From CADCVT01 sp035940955 (lineage in GTDB: Bacteria > Actinomycetota > Thermoleophilia > Solirubrobacterales > Solirubrobacteraceae): a DNA stretch of 53,935 nt. The notes below the pieces were generated by a model. The model did no database searches, had not been told where the DNA came from, and saw only the letters and a program-made list of their open reading frames with translations. Both the position numbers and the translations under genes were made by a program. This document shows, piece after piece, positions 7,777 through 15,497 of the stretch; the first letter of the stretch is position 1; every line of letters begins with the position of its first letter. The DNA lies in NCBI GenBank assembly GCA_035940955.1, contig DASZEJ010000155.1, positions 1 through 53,935 of the forward strand, written 5' to 3'.

Positions 7777-9377
7777 GACGCAACCCGCTTCGGCCGACGG
7801 GCGACGCCGCCTACCTCGACGGGACCTCGGGGCCGCGGCCGCGGGAGCGGCGGGTCGAGCGGGGCGGGGACGTCGGGGGGCGGCGGCGGGTGCGGGTCGA
7901 CGCTGTGGTCGTCGGGACCGGCGCCGGTGGGGCGGTCGTCGCCAAGGAGCTGGCCGAGGCGGGGCTGAGCGTCGCGATGCTGGAGGAGGGCGAGTGGGTC
8001 GAGCCGGAGGAGCTGACCGCCCGGCCGCGCGACGTGTCACCGCGGCTCTACCGCGACGGCGCGCAGGTCGTCACGCTCGGCAACGTCGCGATCCCCCTGC
8101 CGCTCGGCCGGGCGGTCGGCGGGACGACGCTCCTGAACTCCGGCACCTGCTACCGCACACCGCCCGCGCTGCTCGACCGGTGGGGGCTGTGGACCGCCGA
8201 GGAGCTGGAACCGTTCTTTCGCCGCGTCGAGCGGATCTTCAACGTCTGCCGGGTCCCGCGCGAGGTCGCCGGCGCGAACGCGCACGCCATGGAGCGCGGC
8301 GCGCACGAGCTCGGCTGGTCGGGCGAGTACCTGCACCGGGCGTCGCGCGGCTGCGTCGGGTCGGGCGTCTGCGCGTTCGGCTGCCCCAGCGGCGGCAAGC
8401 AGCACACCGCCAACACCTACGTCCCGCTCGCGTGGGACGCCGGCGCGACGACGTACACCGGCTGCCGCGTCACCGAGGTGCTCGTCAAGGACGGCACCGC
8501 GTGCGGCGTCGTCGCCCGCACCGCGGGAGGTGGGCGGCTTAGGGTGGACGCCGAGCTGGTCGTCGTCGCGTGCGGGGCGATCCACACGCCGGGGCTGCTC
8601 GCGCGGAGCGGGGTGAGGGGCGCGCGGGGGCAGCGCGGCGGGCTGGGCGCCAACCTCTCCATCCACCCCTGCAGCGGCGTCTGGGCCGAGTTCGACGAGC
8701 CGGTCGAGCAGTGGCGCGGCGTGCCGCAGGCCTACGCGGTCGACGAGTTCGCCGCCGAGGGGATCATGCTGGAGGGCTGGGCGGGGCCGCCGGACATGCT
8801 CGCGCTGTCGCTGCCCGCCACCGGCGCCGCGCACCGCCGCCTGATGCTCCGGGCCCGGCACGTCGCCCAGGCCGGGCTGATGGTCCGCGACTCGTCCCGC
8901 GGCCGCGTCCGCTCGGTCGCCGGCCGGCCGGTCATCCGCTACGACGTGAACCCGCGCGACCAGCGGCTCCTCCTCCGCGCCATCGCCCGCGCCGCGGAGC
9001 TGGAGCTCGCGGCCGGCGCGACCGCCGTCCACGTCCCGATCCGCGGAGCGGCGCCGGTGCGGACGCGGAGCGAGGCGCGCGCGATCGAGCACGCGAGGGT
9101 CTCGCCCAACCGGCTCGGGCTCAGCGCGTTCCACCCGCTCGGCACGGCCGCGGCCGGCACCGTCGTCGACGCCGACCTGCGCGTGAGCGGCGTCGACAAC
9201 CTGCTCGTCGCCGACGGCTCGGTCGTGCCGTCCGCCCTCGGCGTCAACCCGCAGCTCACGATCATGGCGCTCGCCACCCGCGCCGCCTTCGCGGCCGCCG
9301 GCCGCAGCGCCCCGACCGGCGAGCCGCGCCCCGAGACCGTCGGGCGTGCCTTCAAGGACGTCCCCGCCGCGGCATGA
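7767..9377 (+). CDS. GMC family FAD-dependent oxidoreductase
   Basis: 536 residues from GTG 7767. The FAD-binding Rossmann motif VVVGTGAGGAVVAKELAEAG is near the N-terminus, followed by the GMC signature GRAVGGTTLLNSGTCYR, a cysteine-rich loop GCVGSGVCAFGCPSGGKQ, and the C-terminal GMC domain with FHPLGTAAAGTVVDADLRV and the FAD-contacting ADGSVVPSALGVNPQ. It oxidises an alcohol or sugar hydroxyl. In-frame starts also exist at 7641 (GTG, overlapping the upstream stop), 7719 and 7722; these lie in duplicated DNA, so 7767, which has the same context as the ancestral junction, is preferred. The four-Cys loop occurs in sugar and sterol-oxidising GMC proteins. Substrate unknown. Confidence 0.9.
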   Translation: MTGGRNPLRPTGDAAYLDGTSGPRPRERRVERGGDVGGRRRVRVDAVVVGTGAGGAVVAKELAEAGLSVAMLEEGEWVEPEELTARPRDVSPRLYRDGAQVVTLGNVAIPLPLGRAVGGTTLLNSGTCYRTPPALLDRWGLWTAEELEPFFRRVERIFNVCRVPREVAGANAHAMERGAHELGWSGEYLHRASRGCVGSGVCAFGCPSGGKQHTANTYVPLAWDAGATTYTGCRVTEVLVKDGTACGVVARTAGGGRLRVDAELVVVACGAIHTPGLLARSGVRGARGQRGGLGANLSIHPCSGVWAEFDEPVEQWRGVPQAYAVDEFAAEGIMLEGWAGPPDMLALSLPATGAAHRRLMLRARHVAQAGLMVRDSSRGRVRSVAGRPVIRYDVNPRDQRLLLRAIARAAELELAAGATAVHVPIRGAAPVRTRSEARAIEHARVSPNRLGLSAFHPLGTAAAGTVVDADLRVSGVDNLLVADGSVVPSALGVNPQLTIMALATRAAFAAAGRSAPTGEPRPETVGRAFKDVPAAA

Positions 9378-9387
9378 TCCCGGCCCG

Positions 9388-10356
9388 ATGACCGACCTCG
9401 CCGCAGCGCGCTTCGCCGCCGCCGCACCCGGCGACGGCCTGTACGAGAGCTGGTTCGTCAAGGCCCGCCACCCCGAGCGCCCGCGGGCGGTCTGGCTGCG
9501 CCACACGGTCCACAAGCGCCCCGGGCACGAGCCGGTCGGCTCGCTCTGGCTGACCCGGTTCGACGCCGAGGCCAGCGAGCCCGTCCAGGCGACCAAGGAG
9601 AACGTCCCCGCCGACCGCCTGAGCGCCGACGGCTACGTCCGGATCGGCGACGCCCACCTGCGCCCCGGCCGCGCCACGAGCCCGGACTGGGACTTCACCT
9701 TCGCGACCGGCGAGCCCGAGCAGCGCCACCTGCCGGCGGACTGGATGTACACCGCGCCGGTCCCCCGCACGAAGTCGGTCACCCTCCACCCCGCCGCCCG
9801 CTTCGAGGGCCGCCTCGAAGACGAGGACCTCACCGGCTGGACCGGCGTCGTCAGCCACAACTGGGGAACCGAGCACGCGGAGCGCTGGATCTACCTGCAC
9901 TGCGGCCACTTCGCCGGCCGCGACGAGCACACCTGGCTCGAGCTGGTGATCGGCAGGGTCAGGCTCGGGCCGGTCACGACGCCGTGGATCGCCAACGGCG
10001 CCCTCCAGCTCGACGGCACAAGGCACCGCCTCGGCGGCCCGAACCGCGCCCGCGCCACGAGGATCGACGAGCGCCCGACCGCGCTGCGCTTCGTCGTCAC
10101 CGGCGACGGCGTCCGCGTCGAGGGCGAGCTGCAGGCGCCGAAGGAGCGGTTCGTCGCCTGGCGCTACGCCTCGCCCGACATGGACGAGCGCCACAGCCTG
10201 CACTGCTCGATCGCCGACCTGCGCCTGCACGTCCGCCGCGCCGGCCGCCCGGACGCAGAGCTGGAGGCCCCCGCCGGCGCGACCTACGAGCTGGGCGTCC
10301 GGCCCGGCGAGGACCACGGCATCCCGCTCCAGCCGTACGAGGACGGCCGGCTGTAA
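9388..10356 (+). CDS. Lipocalin-fold protein, AttH/CrtC or tocopherol-cyclase-like
   Basis: 322 residues. Recurrent tryptophan- and histidine-rich beta motifs such as GWTGVVSHNWGTEHAERW and YESWFVKARHPERPRAVWLR resemble the two-domain lipocalin-like AttH/CrtC (hydroxyneurosporene synthase) and tocopherol-cyclase families. Those families act on hydrophobic isoprenoid or polyketide substrates, some as hydratases or cyclases. There is no signal peptide. It follows the GMC gene by 10 bp with a CATGAT element 9 nt before the ATG. Function in this operon is not evident; the family call rests on pattern rather than a unique motif. Confidence 0.6.
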   Translation: MTDLAAARFAAAAPGDGLYESWFVKARHPERPRAVWLRHTVHKRPGHEPVGSLWLTRFDAEASEPVQATKENVPADRLSADGYVRIGDAHLRPGRATSPDWDFTFATGEPEQRHLPADWMYTAPVPRTKSVTLHPAARFEGRLEDEDLTGWTGVVSHNWGTEHAERWIYLHCGHFAGRDEHTWLELVIGRVRLGPVTTPWIANGALQLDGTRHRLGGPNRARATRIDERPTALRFVVTGDGVRVEGELQAPKERFVAWRYASPDMDERHSLHCSIADLRLHVRRAGRPDAELEAPAGATYELGVRPGEDHGIPLQPYEDGRL

Positions 10357-11663
10357 GGCGCGCGGCGCTCCTCTGGCTCGCGCTCTTCGCGGCCTACGCC
10401 GCGACGCTCGGCATCGACGCGACGGGCGGGTCCAGGTACTCCGAGGGGGAGGTGCGGGTGCTGCTCGTCGTCGAGTCGATCGTGTCCGACGGCGACGTCG
10501 ACCTGCGCGACGAGTACCGCGCGCAGGAGTACGAGGCGTGGGTCGACGGCGAGATCGAGCCGGTCGCCGGCCTGACCGGGGGACGGCTGCACGAGCCGCC
10601 CGGCGTCGGGCTCGCGCTGCTGCTCGCGGCGCCTTACGCGGTCGCCGGGCCGGTCGCCGCGGAGCTGCTCGTCGCCGCGCTGCTCGCCCTCGGGTTCGTC
10701 GCCGCGGCCGGGCTCGCGCGCCGGCTCGTCCCGGACCCGTGGGCGACCGGCGGCGTGCTCGTCGCCGGCCTGTCGGCGCCCGCGCTCGCGTGGTCGACGG
10801 CGATCGCCAGCGAGCCGGTCGCCGCCGCGGCGGTGGCGGGCGCCGCGCTCTACACGCTGCGCGTGCGCGACGAGCCGACGTTCCGCCGCGCGACCACCGC
10901 CGCGCTGCTGATCGCGCTGCTGCCGTGGCTGAGCGTGAAGTACGTCCCGGTCGCCGCGGTCTGCGCGCTCGCCCTGGCCCGCTGGCTGCGCCGCCGCCGG
11001 CGCGGGCTGACCGCGTTCGCCGCGCTGGAGGTCGTGCTCGTCCCGGCCGTCCTGCTCATCAGCGTCAACGAGCGCCTGTATGGGGGCCTCACCCCGTACG
11101 CCGCGGTGCCGGGCGACGCGACGGGAGCCTCGAGCGCCGCCGACTACGCCGGGCGCGCCGAGCGGCTCGTGACGCTCTTCGCCGACCCCGACTGGGGGAT
11201 CCTCGCGTGGGCGCCGTTCGCCGCGCTCGCGCTGTTCGCGCTCGAGCTGCTGGCCCGGTCGCTGCGCGAGCGGCTCTCGGTCGCGCTGCCGGGGGTCGTC
11301 GACGTGGAGGTGACGGCCGGCTTCCTCGTCGCGCTGTGCGCCGCGCAGCTCGCGGTGGCCGCGTTCCTCTCGCCCGTCTTCGAGGACCCCGGCGGGTTCC
11401 CCGGCCGTGAGCTGCTGCCGGCGATCCCGGCGGCCAGCGCCCTCGCGGCCTGGGGCCTGCGCCACGCGCCGCGCATCGGCGCGGCGCTCGGGGCGCTCAC
11501 ACTCGCCGCGTCCGCCTGGCTGCTCGTCGGCGCGCGGGCGGGCGACGGGGAGCTGGCCCCGCCGTCCGGCCCGCTGCCGTGGGCGGGCGCCGAGCCGGCC
11601 GTCGCCGCCGCGGCGGGCGCGGCGCTGGCCTTCCTGCTCGTCCGCGGCCTGCGCCGCGAGTAG
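10353..11663 (+). CDS. Polytopic membrane protein, possible glycosyltransferase-like; no standard start codon
   Basis: About 436 residues. A first hydrophobic segment RRAALLWLALFAAYAATL is followed by SDGDVDLRDEYRAQEYEAW, a periplasmic-type loop, and then about nine more membrane segments. The loop with VESIVSDGDVDLRDEY resembles actinobacterial membrane proteins related to GT-C/GT39 mannosyltransferase-like families; I cannot confirm activity. There is no ATG, GTG or TTG in frame before the first membrane segment. The codon at the expected start is GTA, overlapping the upstream stop as GTAA. The first standard start is GTG 10452, which would drop the first membrane segment. Confidence 0.7.
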   Translation, partial: VRRAALLWLALFAAYAATLGIDATGGSRYSEGEVRVLLVVESIVSDGDVDLRDEYRAQEYEAWVDGEIEPVAGLTGGRLHEPPGVGLALLLAAPYAVAGPVAAELLVAALLALGFVAAAGLARRLVPDPWATGGVLVAGLSAPALAWSTAIASEPVAAAAVAGAALYTLRVRDEPTFRRATTAALLIALLPWLSVKYVPVAAVCALALARWLRRRRRGLTAFAALEVVLVPAVLLISVNERLYGGLTPYAAVPGDATGASSAADYAGRAERLVTLFADPDWGILAWAPFAALALFALELLARSLRERLSVALPGVVDVEVTAGFLVALCAAQLAVAAFLSPVFEDPGGFPGRELLPAIPAASALAAWGLRHAPRIGAALGALTLAASAWLLVGARAGDGELAPPSGPLPWAGAEPAVAAAAGAALAFLLVRGLRRE

Positions 11664-11668
11664 CGGCG

Positions 11669-12631
11669 CTACGTCGCCGTCTGCGCCGCGTCCACCCGCT
11701 CCAGCAGCGTGGTCGCCGCCGACGCCGGGTCGATCCGCCGGGACACGACCTCGTCGAGCAGCCGCGCGAAGTCGCCGTCGTCGCGCAGCACCTCCTCGAG
11801 CCGGCGCTTCATCCGGCTCGCGCAGATCGCGATGACCTCGTTGCGCAGGTTCCGCCGCCGGCGCTCCTGGAGCGTCCCCGCCTCCTCCAGGTGGGCGCGG
11901 TGCAGCTCCAGCTGCTCGATGAGCTGCTCGATCCCCTGCCCGCGCGCCGCCTCCGTCTTGACGATCGGCACCCGCCAGCCGCGCTGCGGCGCCAGCGACA
12001 GCACCCCGCGGATCTCGCGCACGACCGTGTCGGTCAGCGGGTGGTCGCACTTGTTGACGACGATGACGTCCGGGATCTCCATCACCCCAGCCTTGAGCGC
12101 CTGCACGCTGTCGCCCGACCCGGGGATGAGGACGAGCACGATCGTGTCGGCGTGGCCGATGATGTCGACCTCCGCCTGGCCGACGCCGACGGTCTCGACG
12201 AACACGTCGTCCTTGCCGCTCGCGTCCATCAGGAGCGCGGCCTGGAGCGTCGCCTCGCTCAGCCCGCCGAGCGCGCCCCGGTTGGCCATCGAGCGGATGA
12301 AGACGCCGGGGTCGAGGAAGTGCTCGGTCAGCCGGATGCGGTCGCCGAGCAGCGCGCCGTGCGTGAACGGCGACGACGGGTCGACCGACAGGACGCCGAC
12401 CGTCCGCCCCGCCGCGCGGCGCGCCCGCGTGAGCGCGGCGATCAGCGTCGACTTGCCGGCCCCCGGCGGTCCCGTCAGGCCCATCAGCGCCGCGCGGCCG
12501 GTGTGGGGGTAGATCTCCTGGACGACCTCCCACCCGAGCGGGTCGTCGTTCTCGACCAGCGAGATCGCGCGGGCCAGCGCCCGCTTGTCTCCGGCCAGCA
12601 GCCGCTCGGCGAGGGAGTCGCTGGACGCCAT
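11669..12631 (-). CDS. meaB: MeaB family GTPase (methylmalonyl-CoA mutase chaperone)
   Basis: 320 residues from ATG MASSDSLAERLLAG. P-loop GPPGAGKSTL, switch-type DPSSPFTHGALLGDR, ETVGVGQAE and the base-specificity motif NKCD make up a G3E-type GTPase of the MeaB/ArgK family. It loads and protects the B12-dependent methylmalonyl-CoA mutase or a related acyl-CoA mutase. No mutase gene is in the window, so it is not clustered with its partner here. A CATCAT element lies 10 nt before the start and transcription diverges from the acyltransferase. The C-terminal helices (RRIDPASAATTLLERV) are intact. Confidence 0.93.
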   Translation of the reverse strand: MASSDSLAERLLAGDKRALARAISLVENDDPLGWEVVQEIYPHTGRAALMGLTGPPGAGKSTLIAALTRARRAAGRTVGVLSVDPSSPFTHGALLGDRIRLTEHFLDPGVFIRSMANRGALGGLSEATLQAALLMDASGKDDVFVETVGVGQAEVDIIGHADTIVLVLIPGSGDSVQALKAGVMEIPDVIVVNKCDHPLTDTVVREIRGVLSLAPQRGWRVPIVKTEAARGQGIEQLIEQLELHRAHLEEAGTLQERRRRNLRNEVIAICASRMKRRLEEVLRDDGDFARLLDEVVSRRIDPASAATTLLERVDAAQTAT

Positions 12632-12644
12632 GGGACGCGTGATG

Positions 12645-13310
12645 ATGGCAGGCTGCCGTGACGTGGACGGCCCGGAGATCCGCACCGACCCCGCGCCCCT
12701 GCACGGCGGCCCGCTGGCCTTCCTGCGCTTCGCGCGCCGCAACGGCATGCTGCGCGGCGGCTACCTGCACCTGCTGCTGCGGTGGGCGTTCTTCAAGCTC
12801 CGCTACGGCCGGCGGCTGCAGACCGACGGCGTGTGCTTCATCTGCCCGGGCGTGCGGTTCGAGATCGGCCCGGGGGCCGTCCTGCGGCTCGGCCGCTGGT
12901 GCTGGATCGGCAACGACACGAAGATCCGCGTCCACGAGGGCGTCGTGTCGATCGGCGCGAAGACGGTGCTCGGCCAGGAGTGCACGATCTCGGCCTTCCA
13001 GCACGTGGCGATCGGGCGCGAGTGCATCGTCGCCGACCGCGTGATGCTGATCGACTTCGACCACGGGATCGTCGAGGTCGACCGGCCGATCCGCCTGCAG
13101 GGCATCTACAAGCGCGACGTCAACGTCGGCCACAACGTGTGGATGGGCTACGGCGCGTGCGTCCTGCGCGGGGGCACCGTCGGCGACAACAGCGTGCTGG
13201 GCACGTACGCGGTCGTCACCGACGACGTCCCGGCGAACGCGGTCGCCGCCGGCGTCCCGGCCCGGGTGATCCGGATGCGCGAGGCGCCGGAGCGGCTGCG
13301 CTGGTCCTAA
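12645..13310 (+). CDS. Hexapeptide-repeat acyltransferase (WbbJ-like)
   Basis: 221 residues from ATG 12645; ATG 12630 and GTG 12663 are alternatives. After about 50 residues the chain becomes a left-handed beta-helix with imperfect hexapeptides (VRFEIGPGAVLRLGR, VSIGAKTVLGQECTISAF), a histidine-bearing loop MLIDFDHGIVEVDRP, and the C-terminal acetyl-CoA region VLRGGTVGDNSVLGTYAVVT. This matches sugar O-acetyltransferases used in surface polysaccharide or lipid modification. It stands alone, divergent from meaB and convergent with the Rpf-like gene 4 bp away. Confidence 0.87.
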   Translation: MAGCRDVDGPEIRTDPAPLHGGPLAFLRFARRNGMLRGGYLHLLLRWAFFKLRYGRRLQTDGVCFICPGVRFEIGPGAVLRLGRWCWIGNDTKIRVHEGVVSIGAKTVLGQECTISAFQHVAIGRECIVADRVMLIDFDHGIVEVDRPIRLQGIYKRDVNVGHNVWMGYGACVLRGGTVGDNSVLGTYAVVTDDVPANAVAAGVPARVIRMREAPERLRWS

Positions 13311-13314
13311 CGGG

Positions 13315-13827
13315 CTACGCGCAGCTCGGCCAGGCGCTCGGGCCCTGGCGCTGGAGCAGCAGCCGGGCGAGGCGGTCCTGCTCGGCCTCGGGCGCCCGCG
13401 CCGGGTCGCCCCTGCCGCCCAGCCCGCGCCAGGTGGCGCGGCTGAACTGGTACTTGCCGCGGTAGCGCCCGTCGGGCGACACCGCGGTCGGGTCGCCGCC
13501 GGACTCGCACCGGGCGATGCGCTCGAGGACGGGGCCGGCGCCCGCGCCGGAGCCCCGGCCTCCCGCCGACGCCGAACGCGCCCGGATGCCGAGCGCCCGG
13601 AGCGTCTGCGGGCCGACGATCCCGTCCACCACGAGCCCGTGGCGCCGCTGGAAGCGCCGCACCGCGCGCCGGGTCTGCGGGCCGGCCACCCCGTCGGCGG
13701 GGATGCCGAGCTTCTCCTGCACGGCCGCGATCGTGGCGCGGTCGGGCTCGGCGCCGGCCACGGCTGCCCCTGCGGCGAGCGCCGCCAGGCACACGATCGC
13801 CGCGAGCGCGGCGGTCCACTTCGACAC
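13315..13827 (-). CDS. Secreted peptidoglycan-binding, Rpf-like transglycosylase
   Basis: 170 residues. An N-terminal signal peptide (KWTAALAAIVCLAALAAGAA, cleaved near AGA) is followed by a peptidoglycan-binding domain (residues about 30-80, with VDGIVGPQTLRALG) and a C-terminal resuscitation-promoting-factor/transglycosylase-like domain with the catalytic glutamate in IARCESGGDPTAV and YRGKYQFSRATWRGLGG. It cleaves glycan strands outside the cell. GTG start has GGAGG 7 nt upstream. A c-di-AMP riboswitch lies directly before it, the common arrangement for actinobacterial rpf genes. The domain is slightly short at the C-terminus. Confidence 0.9.
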   Translation of the reverse strand: MSKWTAALAAIVCLAALAAGAAVAGAEPDRATIAAVQEKLGIPADGVAGPQTRRAVRRFQRRHGLVVDGIVGPQTLRALGIRARSASAGGRGSGAGAGPVLERIARCESGGDPTAVSPDGRYRGKYQFSRATWRGLGGRGDPARAPEAEQDRLARLLLQRQGPSAWPSCA

Positions 13828-13844
13828 GGTCCTGCCTCCGGATT

Positions 13845-13990
13845 CGTCGTCTCGCCTGCGAGGTGAGCTGACGGGCTCGCGCTTACGACGTGCGCTACGC
13901 CGAGATCACTCGGCGATTCGCCCCGGGGAGCCGGCTTCGCTCCCAGTTGGGTCCCCCGCTCCCGGCTCTCACCGGGATTCGGCCTTGCTG
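13845..13990 (-). promoter_or_regulatory. c-di-AMP riboswitch (ydaO/yuaA type) upstream of the Rpf-like gene
   Basis: Read on the minus strand, the leader has the class landmarks in order: CCGAATCCCGGTGAGAGCCG, GCGGGGGACCCAA, GGGGCGAATCGCC, and GAGCCCGTCAGCTCACCTCG followed by CAGGCG. The ribosome site and GTG of the Rpf-like gene follow within 25 nt. This class binds cyclic di-AMP and usually switches expression off when the ligand is abundant. The same landmarks recur at 49814-49946. Boundaries are approximate. Confidence 0.85.
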
Positions 13991-14072
13991 GCGCGCCAGG
14001 GTAGCTGATCCGCTCGACGGCCTCGTGCGCAGACCTCCTAGGACCCACCCCTCCCACCAAGGAGAGCAGGAC

Positions 14073-15497
14073 ATGCGCAGGATGCACCTCTTGGTCGCCG
14101 CCGGGCTGGCGGCGATCGCAGCCGTCGCCCTGGCGGTCGCCGTCGGCACCGGCTCCAGCCATCGCGAGGCGCCGCTGTCGTCGCTGGATCCCACCACCGA
14201 CGACACCGACGTCTACGCGTTCACCGCGAAGGACGCGCCCGGCTCGCTGACCGTCGTGGCGAACTGGATCCCGTTCGAGGATCCCGCGGGCGGCCCGAAC
14301 TTCTACCGGTTCGACGATCGCGCCCGCTACTACGTCAACGTCGACAACACCGGCGACGGCGTCTACGACGTCCGCTACCGGTTCACGTTCAAGACCCGGA
14401 TCGGGAACCGCGAGACGTTCCTCTACGCGCTTCCAGGCGTGGCGTCGATCGACGACCCGAAGCTGAACGTCAAGCAGTTCTACAAGGTGGAGCGCCTGAC
14501 CTACCGGCGCGGGCGGCTGCGCTCGACGCGGACGCTGGCGCGCAACCTGCCGGTGGCCCCGAACAACGTCGGGCCGAAGACGATCCCGAACTACGGCGCG
14601 GTCGCCGACCAGGCGATCCGCTCGCTGCCCGGCGGCGGCAAGGTGTTCGCCGGCCAGCGCGAGGACCCGTTCTTCGTCGACCTCGGCGCGACGTTCGACG
14701 GCATCAACCTGCGCAACGCCACCGGCAACGAGGGCGGCGGCAAGGACGACCTGGCCGGCTACGGCGTCCACGCCGTGGTGCTGCAGGTCCCCGAGGCGCA
14801 CGTCACGCGCAACGGCGGCTCGGTCGCGGGCGCCGACGCGGACAACGCCGTCGTGGGCGTGTGGGCGTCGGCCGAGCGCCGGCGGCTGCAGGTCACCAAC
14901 CGCGATCGGGACAACCGCCGCTCGAAGTGGGTGCAGGTCTCGCGGCTCGGCAACCCGCTGATCAACGAGGTCGTCATCCCGCTCGGGCAGAAGGACAAGT
15001 TCAACCGCACGCAGCCCGCGGACGACCTGAGGAACTTCGGGAAGTACGCGCTGAACCTGCACCTCGCCTCGGTCCTCAACCAGCTGTTCGACCTGGGGAT
15101 CAAGGAGACCGACCGCACCGACGTGGTCCAGGCGCTGCTGACCGGGATCCCGGGCGTGACGCAGATCGCGGAGGACGCGGTGCCCGCCGACACGCTGAAG
15201 GTCAACCTCGGCGTGCCGCCGTCGGAGACCGAGAACCGCTTCGGCGTGATCGGCGGCGACAACGCGGGCTTCCCGAACGGGCGCCGGCTGGGCGACGACG
15301 TGGTCGACATCGAGCTGCGCGTCGTCGGCGGCTACCTGATCGGCAAGCGCCTGCCGCTCGGCGACGGCGTCGACCGCAACGACGTGCCGTTCCTCGACCG
15401 GTTCCCGTACGCGGCGCCGCCGCAGTCGGGCTTCGACTCGCGCCTGAAGCGCGACGAGCCGCGGCACGACCCGACCCCGGCGGAGGACCCGTCGTGA
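14073..15497 (+). CDS. DUF4331 family secreted protein
   Basis: 474 residues with a clear AAGGAGAG ribosome site 8 nt before the ATG. An N-terminal hydrophobic signal/anchor (LLVAAGLAAIAAVALAVAVG) precedes the family hallmark GSSHREAPLSSLDPTTDDTD VYAF, followed by beta-rich sequence with FYRFDDRARYYVNVDNTGDG and an intact C-terminal part. DUF4331 proteins are extracytoplasmic and of unknown function. The stop overlaps the GTG start of a TPR protein (GTGA), so the two are cotranslated and probably work together. DUF4331 and TPR genes pairing has been seen in other actinobacteria, from memory. Confidence 0.92.
   Translation: MRRMHLLVAAGLAAIAAVALAVAVGTGSSHREAPLSSLDPTTDDTDVYAFTAKDAPGSLTVVANWIPFEDPAGGPNFYRFDDRARYYVNVDNTGDGVYDVRYRFTFKTRIGNRETFLYALPGVASIDDPKLNVKQFYKVERLTYRRGRLRSTRTLARNLPVAPNNVGPKTIPNYGAVADQAIRSLPGGGKVFAGQREDPFFVDLGATFDGINLRNATGNEGGGKDDLAGYGVHAVVLQVPEAHVTRNGGSVAGADADNAVVGVWASAERRRLQVTNRDRDNRRSKWVQVSRLGNPLINEVVIPLGQKDKFNRTQPADDLRNFGKYALNLHLASVLNQLFDLGIKETDRTDVVQALLTGIPGVTQIAEDAVPADTLKVNLGVPPSETENRFGVIGGDNAGFPNGRRLGDDVVDIELRVVGGYLIGKRLPLGDGVDRNDVPFLDRFPYAAPPQSGFDSRLKRDEPRHDPTPAEDPS

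Noticed and set aside
7264..9377. Treating the small protein plus GMC oxidoreductase as one fused gene
   Set aside because: A TGA stop separates them, and the duplication explains the extra in-frame sequence.
10284..15467. A very long open frame (over 1,700 codons) on the minus strand across several genes
   Set aside because: It is antisense to MeaB, DUF4331 and other genes, is Arg/Ala/Val-rich with no domains, and is the usual by-product of high-G+C codon bias.
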